From NCBI GenBank assembly GCA_963610315.1, contig CAVDMV010000010.1, forward strand, positions 1 through 55,954: DNA of 55,954 nucleotides. The letters run 5' to 3'. Origin of the DNA: UBA3210 sp963610315. Its GTDB lineage: Bacteria; Bacillota_I; Bacilli_A; RFN20; CAG-449. Positions 16,313-25,220 of the stretch are shown here, one piece after another. The position numbers and the translations under genes are program-made. The notes under the pieces were generated by a model that was given only the letters and a program-made list of their open reading frames with translations, had not been told where the DNA came from and did no database searches. Position 1 is the stretch's first letter. Each line of letters begins with the position of its first letter.

Positions 16313-16338
16313 TTAAAAAATCACTCTTTCGAGTGATT
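16313..16338 (-). terminator. Terminator of the rsmB-rpe operon
   Basis: Minus-strand 8-bp stem AATCACTC / GAGTGATT with GAAA tetraloop and T-run. It overlaps the TAA stop of the 16337 gene. Confidence 0.9.
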
Positions 16339-16975
16339 AATAAACTATATATCTAATAATACCAAGTAGGATTATTAAAAAATAAATTATTATATTAGAC
16401 CATTCAATTAATGAAAGATGAATAATTTTCTTTCGATCTTTATTCTCTGCATCAAGATAATCTTTATACCATGATTTTAATATAGGTAAACATAATAAAA
16501 TAATTGAAATAAAACCCAAGAAAAAATAAAAGATTCCGAAATAAAAGATATTGTATATTCCTACTTGAACTAATGCGCTGAAACCTAAGATAAACGAATT
16601 AACAAAATTAAGAATCATTAAACTAATAATTAGTAGTAGATGACTTTTATAAAAATATAAAGGAACAACAAATAAACTAACGACTATTACTCCTTCAATA
16701 ATTAAGGAAAACGAAGCAAATTTACTCGAAAAGCTTCCATCAACTGAATGATAAAATGTAAGATATATCGCAATAAAAAGAATGATAATGGAACCAATTA
16801 ATCCGGCTCTAAAGGCATTTAATAAAGGAATATTAAAATTAGTCTTTAGTTCAAAAGGATAATGATTTAAAAAATTAAATTTTTTTGAATAATCTCTTTT
16901 ATACATGATAGTTCCAGCAAATAAACTAACTACAAATAAAATAAGAGAAATAATATAAACATATAAATTAGTCAT
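16337..16975 (-). CDS. Membrane protein at the end of the rsmB-rpe operon, unknown
   Basis: I do not recognise this 212-residue protein. It has about six hydrophobic segments (roughly 3-22, 50-70, 83-105, 111-132, 135-165, 188-210), with short charged loops such as DYLDAENKDRKK before the last helix. Its ATG lies within the end of rpe (8-base overlap, ATGACTAA), so it is translated by coupling. In other Firmicutes this position often carries thiamine pyrophosphokinase, which this is not. Confidence 0.7.
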   Translation of the reverse strand: MTNLYVYIISLILFVVSLFAGTIMYKRDYSKKFNFLNHYPFELKTNFNIPLLNAFRAGLIGSIIILFIAIYLTFYHSVDGSFSSKFASFSLIIEGVIVVSLFVVPLYFYKSHLLLIISLMILNFVNSFILGFSALVQVGIYNIFYFGIFYFFLGFISIILLCLPILKSWYKDYLDAENKDRKKIIHLSLIEWSNIIIYFLIILLGIIRYIVY

Positions 16976-17630
16976 TTTTTAGTTTCTCCAATGCTTCTTT
17001 ATAAGAAGAAGATTTAATAATAAATGAACCAACAACGAATAATTCGCAACCTGCTTCACGAGCTTTAATTATTGTTTTATCGTTAATTCCCCCATCAACT
17101 TCAATTAAATAATTTAAATTATGTTTCTTTTTATATTCTTTTAAATAAGAAATTTTTTCTAGTGAAGATTCGATAAAACTTTGTCCACCTTTTCCTGGAA
17201 CTACGCTCATGACGAGAACTAAATCTAAATAAGGTAAAAATTCTAGAATCTCTTTTACGTCAGTTGAAGGATTAATCGCAAGTCCCGCCTTAGAAGAATA
17301 TGATTTAATTAAATTAATATAAGGAATAATATCTTCTTTGTGGCAAGCTTCATAATGAAAAGTAATATTATTGGCTTTAACTTCGCCATATTCTTTAATA
17401 TGATTTTCTAAATCAAAAGTCATTAAATGAACATCAAAGAAAGCATCTTTATTATCAATATTTCCTTTTAAGAATTTAAAATGATCAATTGAAAAAGAAG
17501 TATTTAAAACAAATTTTCCATCCATTACATCGTAATGAATAAAATCACATCCTGAAGATAACAATTTATTAGTGACGTTAACGATCGTTTCATCACTAAC
17601 TCCTAAAATAGAAGGTCCAATTTTTTTCAT
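16968..17630 (-). CDS. rpe: Ribulose-phosphate 3-epimerase
   Basis: The 220-residue TIM-barrel enzyme interconverts ribulose-5-phosphate and xylulose-5-phosphate in the pentose phosphate pathway, supplying the transketolase encoded at 40760. Visible: PSILGV at the start, HYDVMDGKFV (metal and catalytic Asp), VHLMTF, FHYEA, VMSVVPGKGGQSF and EVDGGI. The ATG is one base past the rsgA stop, with AAGGA inside rsgA, so it is coupled. The order rsgA-rpe is classical in Firmicutes. Confidence 0.97.
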   Translation of the reverse strand: MKKIGPSILGVSDETIVNVTNKLLSSGCDFIHYDVMDGKFVLNTSFSIDHFKFLKGNIDNKDAFFDVHLMTFDLENHIKEYGEVKANNITFHYEACHKEDIIPYINLIKSYSSKAGLAINPSTDVKEILEFLPYLDLVLVMSVVPGKGGQSFIESSLEKISYLKEYKKKHNLNYLIEVDGGINDKTIIKAREAGCELFVVGSFIIKSSSYKEALEKLKND

Positions 17631-17631
17631 A

Positions 17632-18495
17632 TTAATAACGATCCTTTCTAAATATTAATTCATCTGACATTGATAAATAATCTTCATAAATTAATTTTAA
17701 TTTTTCATCATGAAGTAAGAATTCCTTTTTAGGACATTCTTTTTCAGAAATATGTAAACAATTATTAAATTTACATTTATCTTTAACTAAAGAAAAACCA
17801 ATATAACTATTTGCTAGTTCTTCTTTAAATAAAGGTAATTCTAAAGAAGAAAAGCCTGGAGTATCCGCGATATAACCATCTTTAAAAGGAAGTAAAATAA
17901 CTTCTTTTGTTTGATGTTTACCTCTTCCTAAAGCGACAGAAAATTCTCCAATATCACGATTAAAATCAGGATCAATAACATTGATTAAGCTTGATTTACC
18001 AACACCCGTTTGCCCCATAAAAGCAACTACTTTTCCTTTAATTTCTTCTAAAATTAAATCTAAATTTAGATTAGTCTTCTTTGAAAAAGGAATAACTTTA
18101 ACGCCAATTTTTTGATAAGTTTCAACTATAGCTTTTACTTTATTTTCTTCTCCTAAATCAACTTTAGTTAAGATGACTAAAGGCTTTATTCCTGAAGCAT
18201 TTAACAATGTTAAAAATTTATTTAGTAAAAAAGAAGAAAAATCAGGTGTAACTAAAGAAGTAACAATAATTCCTAAATCAATATTTGCGATTCTCGGTCT
18301 AATTAAAGAATTTTTTTGTTCTAAAACTTCTTCTAATGTTTTATCTATTTCATTAACTAAAACATTATCACCAATAAGAAGTTTCTTTTTTAAATGTTTT
18401 AATTTTCCTCGAGGAGTAACTTCGATAAAATTATTATCTTTTAAACTTACTTTATAAACTCCTCCAATTGTTGAGATTATTTTTCCTTCAATCAT
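17632..18495 (-). CDS. rsgA: Ribosome small-subunit GTPase RsgA
   Basis: The 287-residue protein is a circularly permuted GTPase with an N-terminal OB fold. The motif order is LTKVDL (G4), GQTGVGKSSLIN (G1) and DTPGF (G3), followed by the zinc finger with ligands C, C, H, C in CKFNNCLHISEKEC. It checks late 30S assembly. It sits between the kinase and rpe genes, as in many Bacilli. The ATG has AAGGAT upstream, 13 bases after the kinase stop. Length is normal. Confidence 0.97.
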   Translation of the reverse strand: MIEGKIISTIGGVYKVSLKDNNFIEVTPRGKLKHLKKKLLIGDNVLVNEIDKTLEEVLEQKNSLIRPRIANIDLGIIVTSLVTPDFSSFLLNKFLTLLNASGIKPLVILTKVDLGEENKVKAIVETYQKIGVKVIPFSKKTNLNLDLILEEIKGKVVAFMGQTGVGKSSLINVIDPDFNRDIGEFSVALGRGKHQTKEVILLPFKDGYIADTPGFSSLELPLFKEELANSYIGFSLVKDKCKFNNCLHISEKECPKKEFLLHDEKLKLIYEDYLSMSDELIFRKDRY

Positions 18496-18508
18496 AATTA
18501 ATCCTTTT

Positions 18509-19378
18509 TTAACGATGGAATAATCTTTGGAAGAAAGATTTTTTCTTTAATGCATCTGGATCTCTTAAAACACGGTCAATATCTTTTCTCATATCAAAAA
18601 CCGTCTTATATCGATTAGATGGATTTTTTTCAGTTGCTTTATAAACAATCTTTTCAACAGATACAGGTACCTTAGGATTTAATTTTCTTACGCTAGGGAA
18701 TTTATCTTTAATATGCATTAAAGCGACTGTAACTGGAGATTCATCATCAAAAGGAACTTTTCCTGTTAATAATTCATAAAAAGTAATACCTAAAGCATAG
18801 ATATCCGATTGAGGAGAAGCAGGATTACCTTGTGAAATTTCTGGTGCCAAATAATGAACTGAGCCAACTACTACTTCAGAACGAGTAACTCGCGAAGCAT
18901 TTTGGAAAGTAGCAATACCAAAATCGCCAAGTTTTACTGTTGAATCATTTGTAATATAAACATTTTGAGGTTTAATATCACGATGAATAACATTGTGTTG
19001 ATGAGCGTGTAAAACTGCTGAACAAAGTTGATACATAATATCACATGCTTCTAAAACACCATATTTTCCACGAGCATTTAAAACATCTCTTAAAGTTTGT
19101 CCTTTGACAAGTTCAGTAACCATATAAGGACGTCCTTCAGCTGTACCTAAATTAATTACGCGAACAATATTTTGATGGTTCAAACTAGCCGCGGCACGTG
19201 CTTCACGTTCAAAACGAGTAAGATTAACTGGGTTTTTCATCGTATCTTCTTTAATGATTTTAACCGCGACATCTTTTTTAGAAATTACATCAACTGCACC
19301 GTAAACTACTGCCATACCTCCTTCACCGAGTAAAGAAGTAATTTTGTATCTTTCATCAATTAAATCACCAATTTTCAT
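18509..19378 (-). CDS. prkC: PrkC-type Ser/Thr kinase lacking membrane and PASTA domains
   Basis: The 289-residue protein is a Hanks-type kinase: glycine loop LLGEGGMAVVYGA, catalytic Lys in VAVKII, HRDIKPQN, DFGIA and the APE-like APEIS. It sits in the conserved stp-stk-rsgA slot where PrkC normally has about 650 residues with a membrane helix and extracellular PASTA repeats. Here it ends at SFFQRLFHR just after the kinase domain, with rsgA beginning 13 bases later, so the sensor half is absent and not displaced. Mycoplasma PrkC is similarly reduced. ATG at 19378 has GGGAGGAAG upstream; the 18-codon extension lies in stp. Confidence 0.93.
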   Translation of the reverse strand: MKIGDLIDERYKITSLLGEGGMAVVYGAVDVISKKDVAVKIIKEDTMKNPVNLTRFEREARAAASLNHQNIVRVINLGTAEGRPYMVTELVKGQTLRDVLNARGKYGVLEACDIMYQLCSAVLHAHQHNVIHRDIKPQNVYITNDSTVKLGDFGIATFQNASRVTRSEVVVGSVHYLAPEISQGNPASPQSDIYALGITFYELLTGKVPFDDESPVTVALMHIKDKFPSVRKLNPKVPVSVEKIVYKATEKNPSNRYKTVFDMRKDIDRVLRDPDALKKKSFFQRLFHR

Positions 19379-19379
19379 A

Positions 19380-20153
19380 TTAATCTTCCTCCCATAAAGC
19401 GACTGCGATATTATCTTTACCGCCCGATTCATTCGCTAGATCTATTAATAATTCAACTTTTTCTTTCGTTGATTTATTTAAAGTTAAGACTTTTAAGATT
19501 TTTTCTTCATCGACCATGTTATATAATCCATCAGAACAAAGTAAGATTTTATTCATCTCTTTATTAATAATCTTTTTATCCATCGTAACACTTGGATAAG
19601 TGCCAAGTGCATTCATTAAAACATGGCGTTTAGGATGAGTTAACATCTCTTCTTTTTTAATCTTTCCTGTTTGGTATAAAAATTGTACATAAGTTTGATC
19701 TACGCTTAATTGTTCGATTCTATTTCCATATAGAGCATAACATCTTGAATCACCAACATTGACGATAAAAACTTTATTATCATAAATATAACAAGCGATA
19801 CAAGTGGTGCCCATCTCAAAATAAGAAATATCACTCGTACCTAAATCATTAATTTTCTTATTAGCTTTTTTTATCGCACGAACAATTAACTTTTTTCTTT
19901 TATTATAAGAAATTATTTTACCTAAAAATGTATGAGTTCTTTTCTTATTATGAACAAATTTTTCGCTAAAAGAAGTACATTCTTCAATAATAGCTTGTAG
20001 TCCCATTGAAGAAGCAACATCACCTTTTAAGTGACCACCCATACCATCTAAGACAAGTAAAAGAATACCTCCATCATTAAATTTAAAAATCGAGGTAGAA
20101 TCTTCATTTATCGGTCTAACTAGACCTTTGTCTGTCTTAAAAAAATAACTCAT
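19380..20153 (-). CDS. prpC: PP2C-type Ser/Thr phosphatase (PrpC/Stp)
   Basis: The 257-residue metal-dependent phosphatase opposes the kinase encoded directly downstream. Motifs: RPINEDS, LLVLDGMGGHLKGDVAS, GTTCIACY, VGDSRCY, LLCSDGLYNMV and GGKDNIAVAL, covering all metal-binding aspartates. The start ATG shares one base with the rlmN stop (TAATG), with GGAAAG upstream; a longer reading of 14 codons would be nested in rlmN. Length is usual for PrpC (about 250). Confidence 0.97.
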   Translation of the reverse strand: MSYFFKTDKGLVRPINEDSTSIFKFNDGGILLLVLDGMGGHLKGDVASSMGLQAIIEECTSFSEKFVHNKKRTHTFLGKIISYNKRKKLIVRAIKKANKKINDLGTSDISYFEMGTTCIACYIYDNKVFIVNVGDSRCYALYGNRIEQLSVDQTYVQFLYQTGKIKKEEMLTHPKRHVLMNALGTYPSVTMDKKIINKEMNKILLCSDGLYNMVDEEKILKVLTLNKSTKEKVELLIDLANESGGKDNIAVALWEED

Positions 20154-21193
20154 TATTTTAACTTTCCAACTTCTTTCGCTCTTAATTGACCACATGCTGC
20201 GTCAATATCTGTTCCAAATTCTTTTCTAATAGTAGTATTAACTCCATGCTTAATACAATAATCCATAAAAGCATGTACTTTTTCACTATCCGCTCTATCA
20301 TAACCATTTTCAATAACTGGGTTATATGGAATTAAATTGACATAAGCATAAGTAGGTCTAATTAATTCAACTAATTCTTTCGCGTGTTCAAGCGAATCAT
20401 TAACATCTTTTAACATGATATATTCATAAGTAACTCTTCTACCCGCATGATCAATATAATCTTTAACCGCAGGAATTAAAACTTCTAAAGGATAAGCTTT
20501 ATTAACCTTCATAATCTTACTTCTTAATTCATTATTAGGTGCATGTAACGAAATCGCGAGATTTACTTGTAAACCTTCGCGACCATAACGAATGATTTTA
20601 TCAGGAATACCACAAGTTGAAACTGTGATATGACGAGCTCCAATCGCGAGAGCTTTTTGATCATTAACAATACGAACAAAATCGATGACATTATCGTAAT
20701 TATCAAAAGGTTCACCAGTCCCCATAACAACGATATGAGTAACTTTAGATCCTTCTTCCTTTAATAAATCATTCATGACGAGCACTTCACCAACGATTTC
20801 ATACGCTTCTAAATTTCTTTGTTTCTTTAATAAACCTGATGCACAGAAAGAACAACCCATATTACAACCAACTTGTGAAGTAACACAAATTACATTACCG
20901 TAATTATAACGCATTAAAACAGTCTCGACCTTACTACCATCCTTCATTTCTAAAAGAAGTTTAATAGTTCCATCACTCGCGACTTGTTTAATATATATCG
21001 AAGGTTTTTCTAAACAATATTTTTCTTTTAAAATTTCTCTAAAAGATTTAGAAATATCGCTCATATCATCAAATGATGTCGCCCCTTTTTCATAAATCCA
21101 AGTAAAGATTTGTTTCGCTCTAAATTTAGATTGATTTTCTTGTAACATCAATTCTTCAAGTTTAGTAAGTGTAAGTCCGTATAAATTAATCAT
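20153..21193 (-). CDS. rlmN: Dual-specificity rRNA/tRNA adenine-C2 methyltransferase RlmN
   Basis: The 346-residue radical-SAM enzyme methylates A2503 of 23S rRNA and A37 of some tRNAs. The radical-SAM cluster is CNMGCSFC (C-x3-C-x2-C), preceded by VLMRYNYGNVICVTSQVG; the C-terminal catalytic Cys lies in DIDAACGQL. ATG at 21193 overlaps the end of the upstream gene by 8 bases; an ATG six codons earlier is also possible but has no ribosome site. The operon position between rsmB and stp is standard. Confidence 0.96.
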   Translation of the reverse strand: MINLYGLTLTKLEELMLQENQSKFRAKQIFTWIYEKGATSFDDMSDISKSFREILKEKYCLEKPSIYIKQVASDGTIKLLLEMKDGSKVETVLMRYNYGNVICVTSQVGCNMGCSFCASGLLKKQRNLEAYEIVGEVLVMNDLLKEEGSKVTHIVVMGTGEPFDNYDNVIDFVRIVNDQKALAIGARHITVSTCGIPDKIIRYGREGLQVNLAISLHAPNNELRSKIMKVNKAYPLEVLIPAVKDYIDHAGRRVTYEYIMLKDVNDSLEHAKELVELIRPTYAYVNLIPYNPVIENGYDRADSEKVHAFMDYCIKHGVNTTIRKEFGTDIDAACGQLRAKEVGKLK

Positions 21194-22472
21194 GTTCTTC
21201 TTCCATTTCATTCTTTTTTAATTTTGCATAATATAAACCAATAGTTTTATATTCATATGGGAAAATCATTCTTTCTTCAACTAAAGAAAAATCATTATGT
21301 GCTTCTAAGAAGCCATGAACTAAATGCATTGATTCTTTTGCATTTAATGTCGTAACAGAATAGAAGAATAATCCACCTTTTTTAACAAATTTAGATGTTT
21401 CAGTAATGACTTCATTTTGATATTTAATAATTTCATCTAAATCAGATTGTTTAAGTTGAAGTAAAATTTCAGGATTCTTTCTTACTTCACCAAGTTTACT
21501 AGAACGTGGGAAGCAAATAACTTTATCTTGTGATTCATATTCTAAATGAGTACATAATAAGTTATATTCTGCTTCTTCTACTTTTAAAGCTTTAGATCCA
21601 AATGATTTAGCCTTGGTTTTTGCGTCAAAATAACTACTCGCGCTTGGTGCAAAATAATTAACTACACCAAAATCATCCATCTTATAAGCACAAGATAAAC
21701 TAAACATTACTTTATCATCACCAAATACTAAGACATTTTCACTTTGTAAAGGATTAACAACATCAAGAAGAATTTGATAACTTCCATCTAAAACATAAAT
21801 CTTTTTTTGTTTAAATAAATCAACCTTAACTAAAGATTCTTTTCCTTCATAACTATAAGCAGTAGGTGCATAATCTAATTTAGTAAAAGAAGGATTTAAA
21901 GAAATTTCTTCATTTCCTAACATAGGATTTAAACAAACAGTAATATCTTTCTTAGGTTTTCTAGTCGCAGATAAAGATTTATATGCATGTTTTGGACCAA
22001 ATTGTTTTTTGATCATATTGACAACCCATTCAGGATAAGCATATTGTAAAGCAGTCTTTTTAATAAAATTATTCTCGTACATTCCAACTAAAGTATCATA
22101 AGATTTTGCAGTAATTTTATCGTAGACTGAACTAATGAGATCTAAATCTAATTCAAATTTCTTTTCAGTATTAACTTCTTGAAGTTGTTCAAATAAATCT
22201 TCTTTTGAAAATCCTTTAACAAAAAGTAAATAGCTTAAACCAATAATTAAAAAATCTAATAAACATTCATCATTAGTTTTAAATTCTTCCGTAACTTGGA
22301 ATTTTAATGTATGATAGCGATTAACAATGCATTTTAATGCATCTTTAACATAACTTTTATCAATTTCATCTAAGTTACATTCTTCAATCTTTCTGTTCAT
22401 TAAGGTAGAAAAAGCATATTTTCCATCCTTTAAATCTTTTAATAAATCATAAGTTTTAATTAGTAAGTTCAT
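21186..22472 (-). CDS. rsmB: RsmB-like 16S rRNA methyltransferase relative without catalytic cysteines
   Basis: This 428-residue protein occupies the rsmB slot and has the RsmB layout: an N-terminal NusB-like helical domain (about 1-135), a linker with YAYPEWVVNMIKKQF, and a C-terminal Rossmann-like domain. The active site is gone: motif I (normally DACAAPGGKT) reads VFGDDKVMFS, motif IV (PCSG) reads FPRSSKLGEVRKNPEI, and motif VI (YSTC) reads FYSVTTLN. Both catalytic cysteines and the SAM loop are lost, though the frame is intact. It is probably a pseudoenzyme. ATG at 22472 lies 9 bases after GAGG. Confidence 0.85.
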   Translation of the reverse strand: MNLLIKTYDLLKDLKDGKYAFSTLMNRKIEECNLDEIDKSYVKDALKCIVNRYHTLKFQVTEEFKTNDECLLDFLIIGLSYLLFVKGFSKEDLFEQLQEVNTEKKFELDLDLISSVYDKITAKSYDTLVGMYENNFIKKTALQYAYPEWVVNMIKKQFGPKHAYKSLSATRKPKKDITVCLNPMLGNEEISLNPSFTKLDYAPTAYSYEGKESLVKVDLFKQKKIYVLDGSYQILLDVVNPLQSENVLVFGDDKVMFSLSCAYKMDDFGVVNYFAPSASSYFDAKTKAKSFGSKALKVEEAEYNLLCTHLEYESQDKVICFPRSSKLGEVRKNPEILLQLKQSDLDEIIKYQNEVITETSKFVKKGGLFFYSVTTLNAKESMHLVHGFLEAHNDFSLVEERMIFPYEYKTIGLYYAKLKKNEMEEEHD

Positions 22473-22509
22473 AAACATTATCCTCTTTAGTAACATTTTA
22501 GCAAAGTTA

Positions 22510-22529
22510 ATAATATTTATAAATATTAT
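22510..22529. promoter_or_regulatory. 20-bp AT palindrome between rsmB and the 22611 gene
   Basis: ATAATATTTATAAATATTAT is a perfect dyad in the divergent intergenic region. It may be an operator, or a chance product of base composition. Confidence 0.25.
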
Positions 22530-22561
22530 CTTATTTTAAAAACGTATTTTTAGTTAATTTT

Positions 22562-22591
22562 TTGTTTGTTAACATATGATTTTGATATAAT
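22562..22591 (+). promoter_or_regulatory. Promoter of the 22611 gene
   Basis: TTGTTT, 18-base spacer, TATAAT at 22586-22591. Confidence 0.5.
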
Positions 22592-22610
22592 AAAGCTAGA
22601 GGTGAAGAAA

Positions 22611-24143
22611 ATGATTAAAAAAATTATTAAAATTCTCTTAATTATCTTACTAATTATTATTTTACTTCTTGGAGGAATTTTAATTTATCTTGCTATAACA
22701 ATTACTGATTCAACTAATAATACTCCAGAAGAGATTAAAAATAGTCCAAAAGAAATAATTGAAGTCATGCATAAAGATGCTTATAAAGCAATTAATAATG
22801 ACGAATATAAAATTGATTTTACTTTACCTGATTATGAATTAAATGAACTAATCTATAATATTGTCACCAAAATTGAAATACCTAATGTTACTTTTTCTGG
22901 ATGTTACGTTTCTTTCTTAGATGAAGGAACTATTCATTTAGAATTAAATGCTAAAGTATTCGCTTTTAATTCAAGAATTCAAGGTAATTTATATATCGAA
23001 GATAAAGATAATAGTTATATGTTTACCTTAAAACAAGGCTATTTAGGGACACTAGAAATCTTAAATAATCCTATAACGAAGTTCGCGATAAAGAATATGG
23101 ATGTTTCTTTCTTAGAAAATTATTTTAAAGAAAAAGAAATTGATTGTGAAATTAATAAAGAAGATTTAAGTTTTAAATTTAGTAAAGATTCGATTATAAA
23201 ACTTATATTAAATGCGACAGAAGATACCTCAACTAAAGAACTAATCTCAATTTTAATTAATATTTTAATGAATCATGAAGAAATATTCACTGTTGAACTA
23301 GGTAATAATAAAAAAGTCGGCTTTTCGATTAATTATGAATCATTAATTTATAAAGAAGATAGTGATGGGTCAATAACTTATCCATTAACTATTAGTCAAA
23401 GTATTAAAGATAATGTAATGACTTCTTTTAATGAAAATATCGCAACGTATAATAATCTTTCAAGCGTTTTAACTTATTTTATCAATGGTTATAATAATTC
23501 GACCGATAATGTAAAAGAAGATATTAATAAAACTTCATTACCGCATAATAATAAAGGCATAAAAGAAACTCATTCAAGAGATCTATCTTCTTATATCACC
23601 TATGATTTAAGTGATTTACCTAGTGATATTATTAAAGGCGAAATTAAAATTGAATTAACTAAAAATAATTTCGATTCTATTTTTAGTAGTATCGACTTTA
23701 TTGGTACTTCTTTAGCTTTCACTAATAAAACTGATTTAGCTTATATTGAAATAGAATCATTACATACAACATTTTTTGACGAAACATTTAAAATAACTTT
23801 AACTGTTAATATTAATGGTAAAAGAATCTCTATTGTTGGAGATTTTAAAGAAACAACAAGTGAAAACTATACAATTAAAGCTCATCTAACTTCTTTAAGA
23901 ATTGGTTCTTTACTCCTCGATGAAAGTGAACAAAAAGATATACTAAATTATTTATCTTTAGTTACTGAAGATGAAGAATATATTTCTTTTGACGCAGAAA
24001 ATAAAATGTTAGCGTTTGATTTATCATCTACATTAAATTCTTCTCCTATTATAAAAACAATTTTAAAAACATTTACTACTTGTGAACTTCATTTTGAAGG
24101 TAGTTCAAATGGAGGAGCATTAAGCTTAAATTTTAAAAAATAA
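22611..24143 (+). CDS. Membrane-anchored extracytoplasmic protein, unknown
   Basis: I do not recognise this 510-residue protein. Lysines MIKKIIK precede a long hydrophobic segment (about 5-29), giving a signal anchor with the rest outside. The remainder is beta-rich, with a repeat-like arrangement: two halves each contain a segment resembling KVFAFNSRIQGNLYIED and FDETFKITLTVNINGKRI followed by an LxSL turn, suggesting a duplicated lipid-binding or barrel-like fold. GAGGTG precedes the ATG. It stands alone with its own promoter and terminator. Confidence 0.75.
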   Translation: MIKKIIKILLIILLIIILLLGGILIYLAITITDSTNNTPEEIKNSPKEIIEVMHKDAYKAINNDEYKIDFTLPDYELNELIYNIVTKIEIPNVTFSGCYVSFLDEGTIHLELNAKVFAFNSRIQGNLYIEDKDNSYMFTLKQGYLGTLEILNNPITKFAIKNMDVSFLENYFKEKEIDCEINKEDLSFKFSKDSIIKLILNATEDTSTKELISILINILMNHEEIFTVELGNNKKVGFSINYESLIYKEDSDGSITYPLTISQSIKDNVMTSFNENIATYNNLSSVLTYFINGYNNSTDNVKEDINKTSLPHNNKGIKETHSRDLSSYITYDLSDLPSDIIKGEIKIELTKNNFDSIFSSIDFIGTSLAFTNKTDLAYIEIESLHTTFFDETFKITLTVNINGKRISIVGDFKETTSENYTIKAHLTSLRIGSLLLDESEQKDILNYLSLVTEDEEYISFDAENKMLAFDLSSTLNSSPIIKTILKTFTTCELHFEGSSNGGALSLNFKK

Positions 24144-24154
24144 TTATAGTAAAA

Positions 24155-24200
24155 AAAGCATATCTAAGATTTGTTTAAAATCCTAAATATGCTTTTCTTT
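24155..24200 (+). terminator. Terminator of the 22611 gene
   Basis: Stem AAAGCATAT / ATATGCTTT extended by an imperfect inner stem, then TTTTCTTTT. Confidence 0.8.
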
Positions 24201-24203
24201 TAT

Positions 24204-24278
24204 TTAAATTTCTTTTATACCAAGACTTTTTAAATACTCATAAGTACCATCGTAATAGGAAGGCAATCTAGTACCACA
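24204..24278 (-). pseudogene. Possible 3' remnant of a lost gene
   Basis: Downstream of panE an open stretch of 24 codons ends SYYDGTYEYLKSLGIKEI and a TAA. It has protein-like composition but no start, no ribosome site and an in-frame stop just upstream (24279-24281). It looks like the tail of a gene eroded by deletion. I cannot assign the family; it may also be chance. Confidence 0.25.
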
Positions 24279-24300
24279 TTAGTAGTCTATGTTTAAATGA

Positions 24301-25218
24301 TTATTTTTTTATAACTAAATCTTCTTTAAAATGAATTAAAGAAACAATCATATCATTATATGGAGTATCAATATTAAATTTATCTCCTAAAGAAGTTATC
24401 GCCCCATTAATAAAATCAATTTCAGTTAATCGAGCGTTATTAATATCTTGGCACATACTAGATTTTCCTCCAATAGAAGAAGAAAATATTCGTTTTAACT
24501 GTTCTATTTCTTCATCTATATCTAGATGAATATCGATTTTATCTAATACTAAAATACATTCTTTTATAATATTTTTTAATACTTCAAAAGCGTATTTATC
24601 ATCTAAAAGCGATTTAAATGTTGTATTAAATAAAGCGGTTAAAGCATTAGTTGAAGCATTTAATACTAATTTTTCAAAAATTAAATAATTGACGTTTTCA
24701 CATAATTTAGTTACTAAATTAGACTTATTAAATGTATTAACGATTTCTTTTAAGGTTTCTTTATTTCCGAAGTCAGTACCAATCGAAGTAGTTCCTTCTG
24801 CCGTATGTTCAATATTACCATTACCTAAATTTAACGAATTATGTTTACTAATACCGACATAAATTTGTTCTTTAGGAACATATTTTTTAATAATTTCACT
24901 ACTACCATAACCATTTTGTAATGTTAAAACGGCAGTCGAAGAAGAAATCGATGATAAATTATCTTTTAAAGCAGTTTCTATTGAAGTGTTTTTAACAAAA
25001 ACAATAAATAAAGAACAAGGTGGAAGAAACGTTCCACTTTGAACAATCTTAATTTTATAATTATTTGTTATTCCGTTTCGTGTTACATTAACGCCGTTAG
25101 TTGTGATATAACTTACATTTTCTTCTCGACGTTCAATTAAAGTAACATCGTTATTTTTACATAAATATGAGGCATATAATAGGCCCATTGCCCCCGCGCC
25201 TAAAATATTAATCTTCAT
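24301..25218 (-). CDS. panE: 2-dehydropantoate 2-reductase
   Basis: The 305-residue enzyme has the Rossmann start INILGAGAMGLLYASYL and the conserved EKLVLNASTNALTAL, whose Lys is catalytic in the PanE/ApbA family. It reduces ketopantoate to pantoate with NADPH for coenzyme A synthesis. No panB or panC is nearby, so a related 2-oxoacid reductase function is possible. It is the last gene of the gmk-priA operon. The ATG is two bases after the preceding TAG, with weak AGAG upstream. Confidence 0.85.
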   Translation of the reverse strand: MKINILGAGAMGLLYASYLCKNNDVTLIERREENVSYITTNGVNVTRNGITNNYKIKIVQSGTFLPPCSLFIVFVKNTSIETALKDNLSSISSSTAVLTLQNGYGSSEIIKKYVPKEQIYVGISKHNSLNLGNGNIEHTAEGTTSIGTDFGNKETLKEIVNTFNKSNLVTKLCENVNYLIFEKLVLNASTNALTALFNTTFKSLLDDKYAFEVLKNIIKECILVLDKIDIHLDIDEEIEQLKRIFSSSIGGKSSMCQDINNARLTEIDFINGAITSLGDKFNIDTPYNDMIVSLIHFKEDLVIKK

Positions 25219-25220
25219 AT

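Noticed and set aside
18509..19378. Frameshift as the cause of the short kinase
   Set aside because: rsgA starts 13 bases after the stop, so there is no room for a displaced PASTA region.
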